DNA of 32,183 nt, from contig JAHELB010000015.1 in NCBI GenBank assembly GCA_024644385.1, forward strand, positions 1-32,183. The letters are read 5' to 3'. This stretch comes from Nitrosopumilaceae archaeon (GTDB taxonomy: Archaea > Thermoproteota > Nitrososphaeria > Nitrososphaerales > Nitrosopumilaceae). The notes beneath the pieces are model-generated. The model saw nothing but the letters and a program-made list of their open reading frames with translations, was not told the origin of the DNA and made no database searches. Below are positions 16,652 to 26,469 of the stretch, piece by piece. Every line of letters starts with the position of its first letter. Position 1 is the stretch's first letter. The position numbers were made by a program, and so were the translations under genes.

Positions 16652-18259
16652 TTAATTACCGGCACCTGGTGCTCCGGAAGTAGCAATAACATCATCAATT
16701 CTAAGAATCATACAAGCGGCCTCTGTTGCAGACTTTATGATTTGTTCCTTGACTACAATTGGCTCAACAATATCAATTGTAAGCATATCTGCAATCTTTG
16801 TATTTCTAGCATCTATTCCGGTCCACTTTCTTCCTTGACTTTGTTTGGCTCTAAGTTTTGCCATTGTGTCAATAGGATCCATTCCAGCGTTTTCTGCTAT
16901 GGTTAGAGGAATAACTTCTAGAGCCTCAGCATACTTTTTGATTGCAAGTTGTTCTCTTCCATCAAAATTATCGGCCCAATCTTTGAGTTGAGAGGCAGCA
17001 TATGATTCTGGTGCTCCACCACCTGCAACAATTTCAGGTTTTTCAATTACATCTTTTACTACCATTAGTGAATCATGAATAGAACGGTCCACTTCATCAA
17101 TTACTCTTTGTGAACCACCTCTGATTAACATGGTCACAGATTGAGGATTTTTACAACCTTCAATAAAGACCCATTTGTCAGATTCCACTTTCTTTTGATG
17201 AACAAGATTTGCAGAACCTAAATCTTTTTCTGTAAGATCATCTAAATTAGCTGAAACACGTCCTCCTGTTGCCTTTCCAAGTTTTATCATATCACTTTCC
17301 TTGACTCGGCGTACGGCTAGTATTCCATATTTTGAAAGATAATGTTGTGCAATATCATCGATTCCTTTTTGACAGATTAATACATTACAACCTATATCGT
17401 GAAGTTTATCAACCATAGTTTTTAACATTCTATTTTCTTCTTCCAAAAACATTTGCATTTGAGTCGGATCTGAAATTCGAATTTCTGAACTCATTTCAGT
17501 TTTTTCAATTTCAAGTGCGGTGTTCAACAAAGCAATTTTTGCTTGATCAATTTTTGTAGGCATACCGCTATGAACAATTTCTTTGTCTAAGATAATTCCT
17601 TTTACAATTTGTGTATCCTGTATGGATCCCCCTGTTTTCTTTTCAACTTTGATATTATCAAGATCAACAGAGTAGATTTCACCTTTTTTTGTAACAATGT
17701 TTAAAATTGCATCTACCACCACTTTGGAAAGGGTATCACTATCCTCAGAAATTAATTTTGATTGCATGCTAGTCATTGCAATTTTTAAGAGGGATTCTTT
17801 ATCATCAGGTTTTATTTTCTTTGCCATCTCTGAATAAATTTCCAAAGTTTTTTCAGCAGCTGCTTGATACCCATCGATAATCACAGAGGCATGAACGTCT
17901 TTTTTTAGAAGTTCCTCGGCCTTTGCTAAAAGAGTTCCCCCAAAAATAACTGAAGAGGTAGTTCCATCTCCAACTTCATTATCAACAGTTTTTGAGATTT
18001 CAACCATCATTTTCGCGGCAGGGTGCTGAACGTCGATTTCCTTTAAAATGGTGGCTCCATCATTTGTAATTGTAACATCTCCCAAGGAGTCAACTAACAT
18101 TTTATCTAACCCTCGTGGTCCTAAACTGCTCTTGACCAAAGATGCAACAAGTTTTGCGGCAGCAATATTATTTTGCTGAGCATCTCTACCTTTTTGTTGT
18201 AAAGCGCTTTCTTTTAAGACTAAAACTGGTCCATTTGGACCTTGTTGTATTGATGCCAT
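16652..18259 (-). CDS. thermosome subunit (group II chaperonin)
   Basis: [48 protein letters not shown]-like C-terminus. Confidence 0.97.
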   Translation of the reverse strand: MASIQQGPNGPVLVLKESALQQKGRDAQQNNIAAAKLVASLVKSSLGPRGLDKMLVDSLGDVTITNDGATILKEIDVQHPAAKMMVEISKTVDNEVGDGTTSSVIFGGTLLAKAEELLKKDVHASVIIDGYQAAAEKTLEIYSEMAKKIKPDDKESLLKIAMTSMQSKLISEDSDTLSKVVVDAILNIVTKKGEIYSVDLDNIKVEKKTGGSIQDTQIVKGIILDKEIVHSGMPTKIDQAKIALLNTALEIEKTEMSSEIRISDPTQMQMFLEEENRMLKTMVDKLHDIGCNVLICQKGIDDIAQHYLSKYGILAVRRVKESDMIKLGKATGGRVSANLDDLTEKDLGSANLVHQKKVESDKWVFIEGCKNPQSVTMLIRGGSQRVIDEVDRSIHDSLMVVKDVIEKPEIVAGGGAPESYAASQLKDWADNFDGREQLAIKKYAEALEVIPLTIAENAGMDPIDTMAKLRAKQSQGRKWTGIDARNTKIADMLTIDIVEPIVVKEQIIKSATEAACMILRIDDVIATSGAPGAGN

Positions 18260-18299
18260 TAAGATTCAGATTCAATCCCCTGAATCCCCCTTTTTAACA

Positions 18300-20066
18300 T
18301 TACTTCGCGATCGGACTAATGTATGACCTTTTTTTAACATCGATAATTCCTCGAGAAAGTATTCGTATTGATGGAAGTGCCAAGAATGGTAAAAATAAAG
18401 GAACTAAATGTGGATTTGAAAATTTACATCCGGAATCAACCATAATATTATTAAATTTTTCAAAATTCAATAATACTTTTTCAAATGGATCAGTTGAAAC
18501 TATTCCTGCCATCTGTAATGGTAATGATGCTATAATTTTTCCTGAATTTACAACAATTAAACCACCTTGAGTTTTTTTCAGTGCATTTGCTGCAGTGGCC
18601 ATATCATTTTCATTTGAACCAATTACTATCATGTCATTTTCATGAAAACTCCATGTTGACGCAAAAGCACCAATATTTGAACCAAAATTTTCAAGAAAAC
18701 CAATAATATGATTATTTGTACCATGAATTCTATCAAACGCCGCAACTTTCCAAACATCCTTATCAATTGAGGCCAAAACATTTCCCTCGAAAGTATTTAA
18801 TTCTGCTGAACCTAATTTTGTAATAATCTCAGTTTGTAAAAGAATTGTATTTGCAGTAACACTTTTTTTCTTAGATTTAATTTCAAAATCTTTATTTGAA
18901 AATTTTTTTAGTTTCACGGTATTTTTTATCCACGAAGGGAGAACTTTCTTTTTTATTGGAGCAACAATACTCCCATTTGACACAACCAATTTACCTCCTA
19001 CAAATACTTTGGAGGGCTTTACTGTTTTCAAATCCTTAAAAATGATAATATCAGCTAACTTTCCAGGTGCAATTCCTCCCAAGTCTTTCCCCAGGTTATA
19101 ATAATCAAAACAATTCTTTGAGGCCATTGTTATAGCATCAATTGGTTCGAGTCCAAGTTTTATCGACTCTTTAATGCAGTGATCAATATGCCCAAAATTG
19201 ATAATGTCTGATGGATTTAATCCATCCGAACAGAACATGAGGCGGTTTAGATAGGTTCCATGAGCCAATACCAGAGGAATAATTTCTCTTAAATCTCGTC
19301 TGATAGATCCCTCTCGAATCATTATCCACATCCCTAGACGTAATCTCTCTAAAACTTGATCAAAGTTGGTGGGTTCATGGCAAGATAAGATTCCAGATGC
19401 CACATAGGAATTTAGTTTTTTTCCACTTGCTCCAGCAGTATGACCATTAATAATACATCCGTTATCAAGCATTGTAGCTAATGACTTCATGGTTTTAGAA
19501 TCCCTTAGGGTAACTTTAGTCCAAGAAAATACTTCGCCTAAACCAAGAACATTTTGTTTTTTGATTGCCTCTTTTTCTTGCGATAATGAGAGTGTCTTGC
19601 TATTACTAAATTTTCTATCAACTGGAAGTCCTCCTGGAACTACTTGAAAGATACGAATTGGTAAATTTTCTCCAAGTTTTAAAAATTCATTGAATCCTTT
19701 GTAACCAGTTACACTCACGATATCTATTGGATCAGAGAAAAGCGATGTTACGCCACAGAGAAGAGATTTTTTTGCAAACTCAGATGGCAATACAAATTGA
19801 TCAATGTGGATGTGTGGATCAGCAAAACCAGGGCAAACAAACTTTCCTTCTACATCGATGACAGTTGTTTGTGGATTAATTGAATGACTAGCATCAGAAC
19901 CTACATAGGCAATTCTATCTCCAATAATTGATATGTCGATTTTGGGAATGATTTCTCTAGTGTACACTGAAATCAAAGAACAATTTTTTAGGACTAGATC
20001 GGCTTTCTTGTCTCCCATTGCTACCGAATTTAATGAATTGATTGATTTTGCTAGGCTACTAGCCAC
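18300..20066 (-). CDS. ade: adenine deaminase
   Basis: GKFVCPGFADPHIHIDQFVLPSEFA, GLGEVFSWTKV, NGHTAGASGKKLNSYVASGI, FCSDGLNPSDI. Confidence 0.93.
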   Translation of the reverse strand: MASSLAKSINSLNSVAMGDKKADLVLKNCSLISVYTREIIPKIDISIIGDRIAYVGSDASHSINPQTTVIDVEGKFVCPGFADPHIHIDQFVLPSEFAKKSLLCGVTSLFSDPIDIVSVTGYKGFNEFLKLGENLPIRIFQVVPGGLPVDRKFSNSKTLSLSQEKEAIKKQNVLGLGEVFSWTKVTLRDSKTMKSLATMLDNGCIINGHTAGASGKKLNSYVASGILSCHEPTNFDQVLERLRLGMWIMIREGSIRRDLREIIPLVLAHGTYLNRLMFCSDGLNPSDIINFGHIDHCIKESIKLGLEPIDAITMASKNCFDYYNLGKDLGGIAPGKLADIIIFKDLKTVKPSKVFVGGKLVVSNGSIVAPIKKKVLPSWIKNTVKLKKFSNKDFEIKSKKKSVTANTILLQTEIITKLGSAELNTFEGNVLASIDKDVWKVAAFDRIHGTNNHIIGFLENFGSNIGAFASTWSFHENDMIVIGSNENDMATAANALKKTQGGLIVVNSGKIIASLPLQMAGIVSTDPFEKVLLNFEKFNNIMVDSGCKFSNPHLVPLFLPFLALPSIRILSRGIIDVKKRSYISPIAK

Positions 20067-20135
20067 GAACTTTTTTGGACTTTGCGCCTATTATAGATTC
20101 AATGCTTAAATTACCGTTGAATTGGTTTTTGTGAT

Positions 20136-20417
20136 ATGAACATCCCTAAGACTATGCGTAAATATTGTCCAAAGTGTAAAACGCACACAACCCAGAAAAT
20201 ATCAATTTACAAAGCTGGGAAAAGGAGAGGGTCAGCACGGGGTGAACGTAGACACGCAGAGAGAAAGCACGGATATGGTGGACAAAAATTCCCAAAACTT
20301 GCAAAACCTGCAAAAGTTACAAAGAAAGTAACTCCTTTAATGACATGTACTGTTTGCAAAAAGAAATACAATAAACTAGGCGTAAGAATTAAGAAATTTG
20401 AGTTGGTTGCAGCATGA
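20136..20417 (+). CDS. rpl44e: 50S ribosomal protein L44e
   Basis: MRKYCPKCKTHTTQKISIYKAGKRRGSARGERRHAERKHGYGGQKFP. Confidence 0.96.
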   Translation: MNIPKTMRKYCPKCKTHTTQKISIYKAGKRRGSARGERRHAERKHGYGGQKFPKLAKPAKVTKKVTPLMTCTVCKKKYNKLGVRIKKFELVAA

Positions 20418-20611
20418 AAAAAGATCATATTGAAATTCCAAAGCCCTCAAGTAAATTTCAAAAAGTGGATTGTAGTGAGTGTGGAGAAAATCAAATAGTA
20501 TATTCTCATGCAACAACAACTATTGCTTGCAACTCTTGTGGGAATAACATAGCAGAACCAACCGGATCCAAGGCAAAAATAAATGGTAAAATCTCAGGTA
20601 GTGCTGAGTAA
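20414..20611 (+). CDS. rps27e: 30S ribosomal protein S27e
   Basis: FQKVDCSECGENQIVYSHATTTIACNSCGNNIAEPTGSKAKI; 4-nt overlap with L44e. Confidence 0.94.
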   Translation: MKKDHIEIPKPSSKFQKVDCSECGENQIVYSHATTTIACNSCGNNIAEPTGSKAKINGKISGSAE

Positions 20612-21178
20612 GCTAAAGTCTTCTTTTGTATTAATATTAAATCCAAGTCTTTTATCATTCAAAATAACAAAGTTTTCTTTAATATTATCTAAATTAGAAA
20701 TATTTTGAGAATTAATCATAGATATTCCGGTATAATTACAAATTTGATCTTGGAATGTAACATCATAATCTGAAGATAATCCCAATGATTGAAGAAATTT
20801 TCTTGTAACAAGAATTGTAGTCCATACCTTATCTGGATCATAAAATTTGGTAACTTTTTTTATTATTTCACTATCTAAAAGTGGTAAATCAGCTGAGGTA
20901 ACAAAAACCGGTTCTCTTAATAATTTTAAAATTTGATTTAGATCTTCTACATATCCAGTACCTGATGATTCAAAAATTTCATAATTATTTTTTTGTAGTA
21001 ATTGTTTTGTTTTAGGAGAATTTTTACTGGTGATAAAAATAATGGTTGAAAAACAATTTGAATTAGATAATGCGTCAGCAACCTTCAAAATAATAGGTTT
21101 TTTATATTTTAGTAATAATTTTTCTTTAGGTAACTTCATTCTGCTACCCTTCCCACCAGCCATAATAATTCCAATCAT
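20594..21178 (-). CDS. cobY: CobY-like GTP:adenosylcobinamide-phosphate guanylyltransferase
   Basis: IGIIMAGGKGSRMKLPKEKLLLKYKKPII NTP-transferase motif, FVTSADLPLL, cobalamin operon context. Confidence 0.82.
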   Translation of the reverse strand: MIGIIMAGGKGSRMKLPKEKLLLKYKKPIILKVADALSNSNCFSTIIFITSKNSPKTKQLLQKNNYEIFESSGTGYVEDLNQILKLLREPVFVTSADLPLLDSEIIKKVTKFYDPDKVWTTILVTRKFLQSLGLSSDYDVTFQDQICNYTGISMINSQNISNLDNIKENFVILNDKRLGFNINTKEDFSLLSTT

Positions 21179-21900
21179 ATTGAAACAAACACCAGTAGGG
21201 ATGCGAGGCGAGTTAGTTCGTTTGTTGACCCAAAAACATCGCCAGTGATTCCTCCAAAACTTCGAGTTGAAATTGCCACTAAGAATAGTGTAAAAGTTGT
21301 CCCAATTGCAAAAATAATCAAACCAGTGGTTCCTCCAAGAACAATCAAGGGAATTAATGTGATAATAGCTGCAACTCCAAGTTTTTTTCGGTTTTTCATA
21401 AGCTCAACAAAAGGAGAATTTGAGCCTACGGAAGCAGATTTCCCGATACTTGCCATTAAAACCATAGAGAACTTTGCAATTATTTCACTTAGTAGAATTG
21501 CTAAAAATAATTGAATTCCTGTTAGGAGAGATAGAGTAACAATTAGTCCCACAAGATACAAAACAATAGCAACAATTCCACCAGATCCGATAACGAGATC
21601 TTTCATCGCTGAAATTTTTTTTTCCTTGCTACCTTTTGTCATTAAACCATCCGCAAAATCTCCTAATCCATCAGTATGATGAATGCCAGTAATCAAAGTG
21701 AGGGATGCAACCAATAGTAAACTGACAATCAAGGGTTCCAAAAAGAAAGATAAACCAAATCCCATTGAACCAACAAGTAAACCAATAGCCATTCCAACAA
21801 TTGGAAAAAGATACATGTACTTTGCTACTGTTTCAAGTTTTGTGTTACTAATTGGAAGTATTGTTAAAAATGAAAAAATAGAGCTAATTGCTTTAAGCAT
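21175..21900 (-). CDS. cobS: adenosylcobinamide-GDP ribazoletransferase (cobalamin-5-phosphate synthase)
   Basis: Polytopic; FLTILPI, TGIHHTDGLGDFADGLM, KDLVIGSGGIVAIVLYL. Confidence 0.93.
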   Translation of the reverse strand: MLKAISSIFSFLTILPISNTKLETVAKYMYLFPIVGMAIGLLVGSMGFGLSFFLEPLIVSLLLVASLTLITGIHHTDGLGDFADGLMTKGSKEKKISAMKDLVIGSGGIVAIVLYLVGLIVTLSLLTGIQLFLAILLSEIIAKFSMVLMASIGKSASVGSNSPFVELMKNRKKLGVAAIITLIPLIVLGGTTGLIIFAIGTTFTLFLVAISTRSFGGITGDVFGSTNELTRLASLLVFVSI

Positions 21901-22864
21901 GAACCCACCATCCTAAAGAAGTAAGTAACACAATCAATGGAAGCACTACAAGACTACAAAAAATAATTGAGGTGACCTTCATTAATGATATAGCGGATTT
22001 TACATGCTTTTCATTAAAGATAATTTTACCATCACCAAGTGAGTAATGATCAATTTTTTCAAATCTTGTCCCCAAAGCTCCTGCAATTGCAGCCATTGGA
22101 TAGCCAGCATTCGGACTTTCAGTCTTGGTTGCATCTCGTATCATTATTTGAAAAGATTTTCTCCAGTCTTTTCTTAGAAGCATTGCACTGAGAATCATAA
22201 TAAGACCAGTGATTCTAGATGGTAAATAGTTCAAAATTTTATCACAGTTTGCTGCAAACCATCCTATATTTTTGAAGAAATTTGTCTTGTAACCGATCAT
22301 AGAATCTGCTGTATTGACTAGGCGATAAACAAATGCCCCCGGAAGTCCAAATATTCCAAAATAAAAAAGTGGTCCAGTAATTCCATCAACTGTATTTTCA
22401 CTAATGCTCTCAATTACGCCTGAAAATACATGATTTTTATCCAAATCTTTTGTATTTCGTTTTACAATTCTGGATAATTGATCCCGTGCAGCTGAAATAT
22501 TATTATTTTCTAGCGATGTTACTACTGCTAGAGCATGTTTTTCCATTCCCTTTATTGCGATAGTTGTTTTTAAAAGAATCCCGCCCACAATTATTGAAAT
22601 TATAATTGAAAGATAATCAATTGTAATTAAGTTGATTCCCAAATTTAAGAAAGTAATTAGCGATACAACAATTGTGCTTGATGTTATAATTAAAATAATT
22701 CCTCCTAGTTTTTCTAAATTATTTGAGGAATTTTTCAATGAAGGAATTAATTTTGCTAAAAATGATCCTATCCATGCAGTAGGGTGAAATTTATTTTTTG
22801 GGTCACCAAATGTAAAATCAATCGCAAAGGCAAAAAATAATATTATTACAGATTCAATAATCAT
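21893..22864 (-). CDS. cbiB: adenosylcobinamide-phosphate synthase CbiB/CobD
   Basis: AFAIDFTFGDPKNKFHPTAWIGSF, RDQLSRIVKRNTKDLD, ESISENTVDGITGPLFYFGIFGLPGAFVYRLVNTADSMIGYK. Confidence 0.94.
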   Translation of the reverse strand: MIIESVIILFFAFAIDFTFGDPKNKFHPTAWIGSFLAKLIPSLKNSSNNLEKLGGIILIITSSTIVVSLITFLNLGINLITIDYLSIIISIIVGGILLKTTIAIKGMEKHALAVVTSLENNNISAARDQLSRIVKRNTKDLDKNHVFSGVIESISENTVDGITGPLFYFGIFGLPGAFVYRLVNTADSMIGYKTNFFKNIGWFAANCDKILNYLPSRITGLIMILSAMLLRKDWRKSFQIMIRDATKTESPNAGYPMAAIAGALGTRFEKIDHYSLGDGKIIFNEKHVKSAISLMKVTSIIFCSLVVLPLIVLLTSLGWWVHA

Positions 22865-23700
22865 TTTATCATCTTCTCTATTTCTTTAATCTTCAAATTT
22901 GAATTCACCAATTTGGATAACTTGTCAATTTCTTGGTCTATTTTATCCAAGTTTTTTTCATTCCAAGCTAAATTTTTTGGTTTCACATTCAAGGAATCTT
23001 CCTCAGGAAGAGAAAAATTCAACATTGGAATCACGCCAAACACGGGTTTTTTTGTTTTTTCTTTAATCTTTCTAAATCCTGGTTCAAGAATTTTGGCATC
23101 TCCTCTGAATTTGTTTATTACAAATCCCTTGACCAGTTTTTGATATTTTTTGTCTAAAAGGGCCATGGTTCCAACTATACTTGCAAATGATCCTCCTCTA
23201 TCAATATCAGTGATAAGTAAAACAGGAGATTTTGCTTTTTCAGCCATCTTCATATTTGCAATATCAAATTTTATTAAATTAATTTCTGCGGGAGAGCCTG
23301 CACCTTCTAGAATTACAAGATCGTAGTTTTCCTGAAGTTTTTTCAAAGATTTTTCAGCAATATTTAGTCCCCGAGTTCTCACAAATTTTTGGTAATACTC
23401 TTTGGCATGCATTTTTTTGAATTTTTTTCCATTAAGATATACTAGACTTTGAAAATTTCCAAGAGGTTTGAGCATAATTGGGTTAAGATCAGGCGTGATT
23501 TCACATCGTGCTCCCAAAGCTTGTATAGCTTGAGCACGAGAAATTTCAAATCCCTTTCCTTTGTATGAAAAGTTGGACATATTTTGGGATTTGAAAGGAA
23601 CTACTGAAAATCCCTTATTTGAAAAAATCCTACATAAAGCTGTAACTAGAGTGGTTTTTCCAGCTCCGGATGATGTTCCTTGAATCATTAAGGATTTCAT
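22861..23700 (-). CDS. cbiP: cobyric acid synthase ATPase (DTBS-like) domain, lacking the C-terminal GATase domain
   Basis: MIQGTSSGAGKTTLVTALCRIFSNKGFSVVPFKSQNMSNFS, SRAQAIQALGARCEITPDLNPIMLKPLG, ITDIDRGGSFASIVGT, NKFRGDAKIL; ends at ~279 aa, before a GATase would begin. Confidence 0.87.
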   Translation of the reverse strand: MKSLMIQGTSSGAGKTTLVTALCRIFSNKGFSVVPFKSQNMSNFSYKGKGFEISRAQAIQALGARCEITPDLNPIMLKPLGNFQSLVYLNGKKFKKMHAKEYYQKFVRTRGLNIAEKSLKKLQENYDLVILEGAGSPAEINLIKFDIANMKMAEKAKSPVLLITDIDRGGSFASIVGTMALLDKKYQKLVKGFVINKFRGDAKILEPGFRKIKEKTKKPVFGVIPMLNFSLPEEDSLNVKPKNLAWNEKNLDKIDQEIDKLSKLVNSNLKIKEIEKMIK

Positions 23701-24785
23701 AACTCACCCAAAGCACGTAAGAGTTTTAGATTTTCTTGTCTTGTTTTTACAGCAACTCTAATGTAATAATTATTTAATCCACGAAAATTACTACAATCAC
23801 GGACGAGAATTTTCTTTTTTAGTAATTTTTTTTGTAAATTAGATGAATTTAATTTAGATTTTATCAAAATAAAGTTTGTAAAAGAATCATAACAATAATA
23901 GTCACCCAATTTTGAAATATTTTTTTTGAGAAATTTTGACTCTGTTTGGATAATTTTCTTTGCCTTATCTAAATAGTTTGGAGCTGCTATAGCTGCAGAG
24001 GCCGCAAGTTGAGCCAATCCTGAAACATTCCATGGGATTTTAATTTTGTTTAAAATGGAAATCATTTTTTCGGTACCAATGCCATAACCGATTCGTATTC
24101 CTGCCAACCCATAGGATTTTGTTAAAGACCTTAAAATAAATAAATTATCAAAAATTTTTATAAATTCGATCATGGATTCATTATAATTAGGAACTAGTTC
24201 TATGAAACATTCATCAAGAAAAACTATAGTATTTTTTTTTTTGGCATTTATAATTATTTTTTTTAAAATGTTTTTGGAAATTAGATTACCAGTGGGATTA
24301 TTTGGATTACAAATGAAGATACATCCATTAGATGGGAATTTAGAAATAAATTTGTTAAAATCTTGTTTTAGATCCATTGTTTTAAAAAATTTAACTTTAG
24401 CACCAACAAGTTTTGCAGCTGCCTCATATTCCCCAAAAGTTGGAATTGGAATCAGAACAGTAGTTTTTGACGATAAGAAGCTTTTACAAAAATTATAAAT
24501 AATTTCCGTAGCTCCATTTCCAACCACAATTTGAGAAATTGGAATTTTAGTATAATTTTGAAGGTCTTTTCTTAGAATAAGAGATTCTGGATCAGGATAG
24601 ATTTGTACGGTATGAAGTTGATTTTTGATTGTTTTTATCACATGTGGGCTTGGTCCCATGGGGTTGATGTTTGAACTAAAATCCAATATGTCAAAGCTGG
24701 GATTAGCTACCGAGTAAATCCCTCCATGGGATACTGGTTTATGCGAAATGACGGCTGAATTGAGTTTCACGCTTGGGAGTATCAT
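23697..24785 (-). CDS. cobD: PLP-dependent aminotransferase, probable L-threonine-O-3-phosphate decarboxylase
   Basis: HGGIYSVANPSFDILDFSSNINPMGPSP, CNPNNPTGNLIS, FLDECFIELVP, RSLTKSYGLAGIRIGY; cobalamin operon context. Confidence 0.85.
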   Translation of the reverse strand: MILPSVKLNSAVISHKPVSHGGIYSVANPSFDILDFSSNINPMGPSPHVIKTIKNQLHTVQIYPDPESLILRKDLQNYTKIPISQIVVGNGATEIIYNFCKSFLSSKTTVLIPIPTFGEYEAAAKLVGAKVKFFKTMDLKQDFNKFISKFPSNGCIFICNPNNPTGNLISKNILKKIIINAKKKNTIVFLDECFIELVPNYNESMIEFIKIFDNLFILRSLTKSYGLAGIRIGYGIGTEKMISILNKIKIPWNVSGLAQLAASAAIAAPNYLDKAKKIIQTESKFLKKNISKLGDYYCYDSFTNFILIKSKLNSSNLQKKLLKKKILVRDCSNFRGLNNYYIRVAVKTRQENLKLLRALGEL

Positions 24786-24852
24786 TTCCTAATATAGTAT
24801 GTTTTGGTCAACAACAGATAACGATTATTAATTGAATTAAGGGAAATTACCT

Positions 24853-25929
24853 GTGGATAAAAAACGAGTGGCTATAATTGGAGTTACTGGCTCTGTGGGT
24901 CAAGAATTTGTACAATCATTGCATAATCACCCATGGTTTGAAGTTACACAGATTGCTGCCTCTGAACGATCTGCTGGGAAAAAATATCTGGATGCAATAA
25001 GGGATGCTAGTGGAATTATTGCATGGGATGTAGGCGGTGAAATTCCTGATTATATCAAAGACATGACTGTTAGACGAGTTGACGAGATAGATACGTCTCA
25101 ATTAGATCTTGTATTTTCAGCAGTAGAATCAGAGGCTGCACGAAATATTGAAACTAATATGGCAGTTAATGTTCCGGTCATTTCTACCAGTTCTGCTCAT
25201 AGATATGAAGAGGATGTTCCAATTCTTATTCCTGGGGTAAATGATGAACAGGCAGAGCTTTTGGATATTCAAAAGAAAAACAGAAACTGGAAAGGCTGGA
25301 TCGCTCCATTACCAAATTGTACCACAACAGGTTTGGCAATTACTCTAAAACCATTGTTTGAAAAATATGGGGCAAAAAAAGTTATGATGACTTCAATGCA
25401 AGCAATTTCTGGTGGAGGAAAATCTGGAGTTTCTGCTATGGGAATTACAGACAACATTTTGCCATACATACCCAAAGAAGAGGGAAAAGTAAGAATTGAG
25501 ACAAGGAAAATTTTAGGAAAGCTTAAGGATGGAAAAATTGAGGATGCTGATATTAGAATTAGTTGTACTTGTACACGTGTTCCGGTGATTGATGGGCACA
25601 CAGAATCTGTTTTTGTAGAGACTCAAAAACAAATTGATCCCAAAGGTGCAAAAGAAACTTACGATGAATATAATAAATCAATTTCAGTTGCAGGCTTGCC
25701 CTCAGCGCCAAAGGATTACTATGCATTTCATGAAGATCCAACAAGGCCACAACCAAGGATGGAAAGAGAAGTGGGGGGAGGAATGACTACAACAATTGGC
25801 AGAGTTGAAAAAGAGGAACTGTTTGAAAATGGTTTAAAGTACATGTTGTTCTCTCACAATAAAAAAATGGGGTCAGCAAAGGGAGCAGTTTTGGTAGCAG
25901 AGATGCTTTACAAAAAAGGAAAAATTTAG
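24853..25929 (+). CDS. asd: aspartate-semialdehyde dehydrogenase family (archaeal type; could include malonyl-CoA reductase function)
   Basis: RVAIIGVTGSVGQEFVQSL, PLPNCTTTGLAITLKPL, QAISGGGKSGVSAM, HTESVFVE; GTG start. Confidence 0.88.
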   Translation: MDKKRVAIIGVTGSVGQEFVQSLHNHPWFEVTQIAASERSAGKKYLDAIRDASGIIAWDVGGEIPDYIKDMTVRRVDEIDTSQLDLVFSAVESEAARNIETNMAVNVPVISTSSAHRYEEDVPILIPGVNDEQAELLDIQKKNRNWKGWIAPLPNCTTTGLAITLKPLFEKYGAKKVMMTSMQAISGGGKSGVSAMGITDNILPYIPKEEGKVRIETRKILGKLKDGKIEDADIRISCTCTRVPVIDGHTESVFVETQKQIDPKGAKETYDEYNKSISVAGLPSAPKDYYAFHEDPTRPQPRMEREVGGGMTTTIGRVEKEELFENGLKYMLFSHNKKMGSAKGAVLVAEMLYKKGKI

Positions 25930-25999
25930 ATATTTTTTGCAATTTTTTCAATAATAACTTTATAAGATGTTGAAATCTATATCGGTTCAGGTGTTTTAG

Positions 26000-26467
26000 A
26001 TGGCTAAAGTTGATGATCTTGATTTACAAATTTTATCAGAACTATCAAATGATGCATCGATTTCAATTCCTAGACTATCAAAAAAAATTGATGTAAATTC
26101 TTCAGTAGTATATTCAAGAATAAAAAGACTGGTTAAACGAAAATTAATTGAGCGTTTTACTATTGTTGTAAACGATGCAGAACTTGGATATAATGTAAAA
26201 GCTTTAACTGGAATTAATATGGATACAAAAAAACGAGATCATATTATTCAAGAATTATTCAAGATTGATGGGGTACGAGAAGTAGCTGAGGTTACTGGGA
26301 GATTTGATATTTTGGTCACTATGTACTCAAAATCGTTGGATCAAATGCATAAAATGGTCTCCGAGCAAATAGGTAGAATAGATGGAATTCAGTCTTCAGA
26401 ATCGTTCATTGAAATGAAATCCAGAGAAAAGGCAATGCCATATATGCCATCAAAGAGTAAGGGTTAA
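26000..26467 (+). CDS. Lrp/AsnC family transcriptional regulator
   Basis: LDLQILSELSNDASISIPRLSKKIDVNSSVVYSRIKRLVKRKLIERFTIVVND HTH plus RAM domain. Confidence 0.93.
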   Translation: MAKVDDLDLQILSELSNDASISIPRLSKKIDVNSSVVYSRIKRLVKRKLIERFTIVVNDAELGYNVKALTGINMDTKKRDHIIQELFKIDGVREVAEVTGRFDILVTMYSKSLDQMHKMVSEQIGRIDGIQSSESFIEMKSREKAMPYMPSKSKG

Positions 26468-26469
26468 CA

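Noticed and set aside
16652-18259. Thermosome as an unusual chaperonin
   Set aside because: Collinear with ordinary archaeal group II chaperonins; nothing anomalous seen.
19144-19155. GGTTCGAGTCCA resembling a tRNA T-loop
   Set aside because: Lies inside ade coding sequence; no acceptor stem, anticodon arm or D arm around it.
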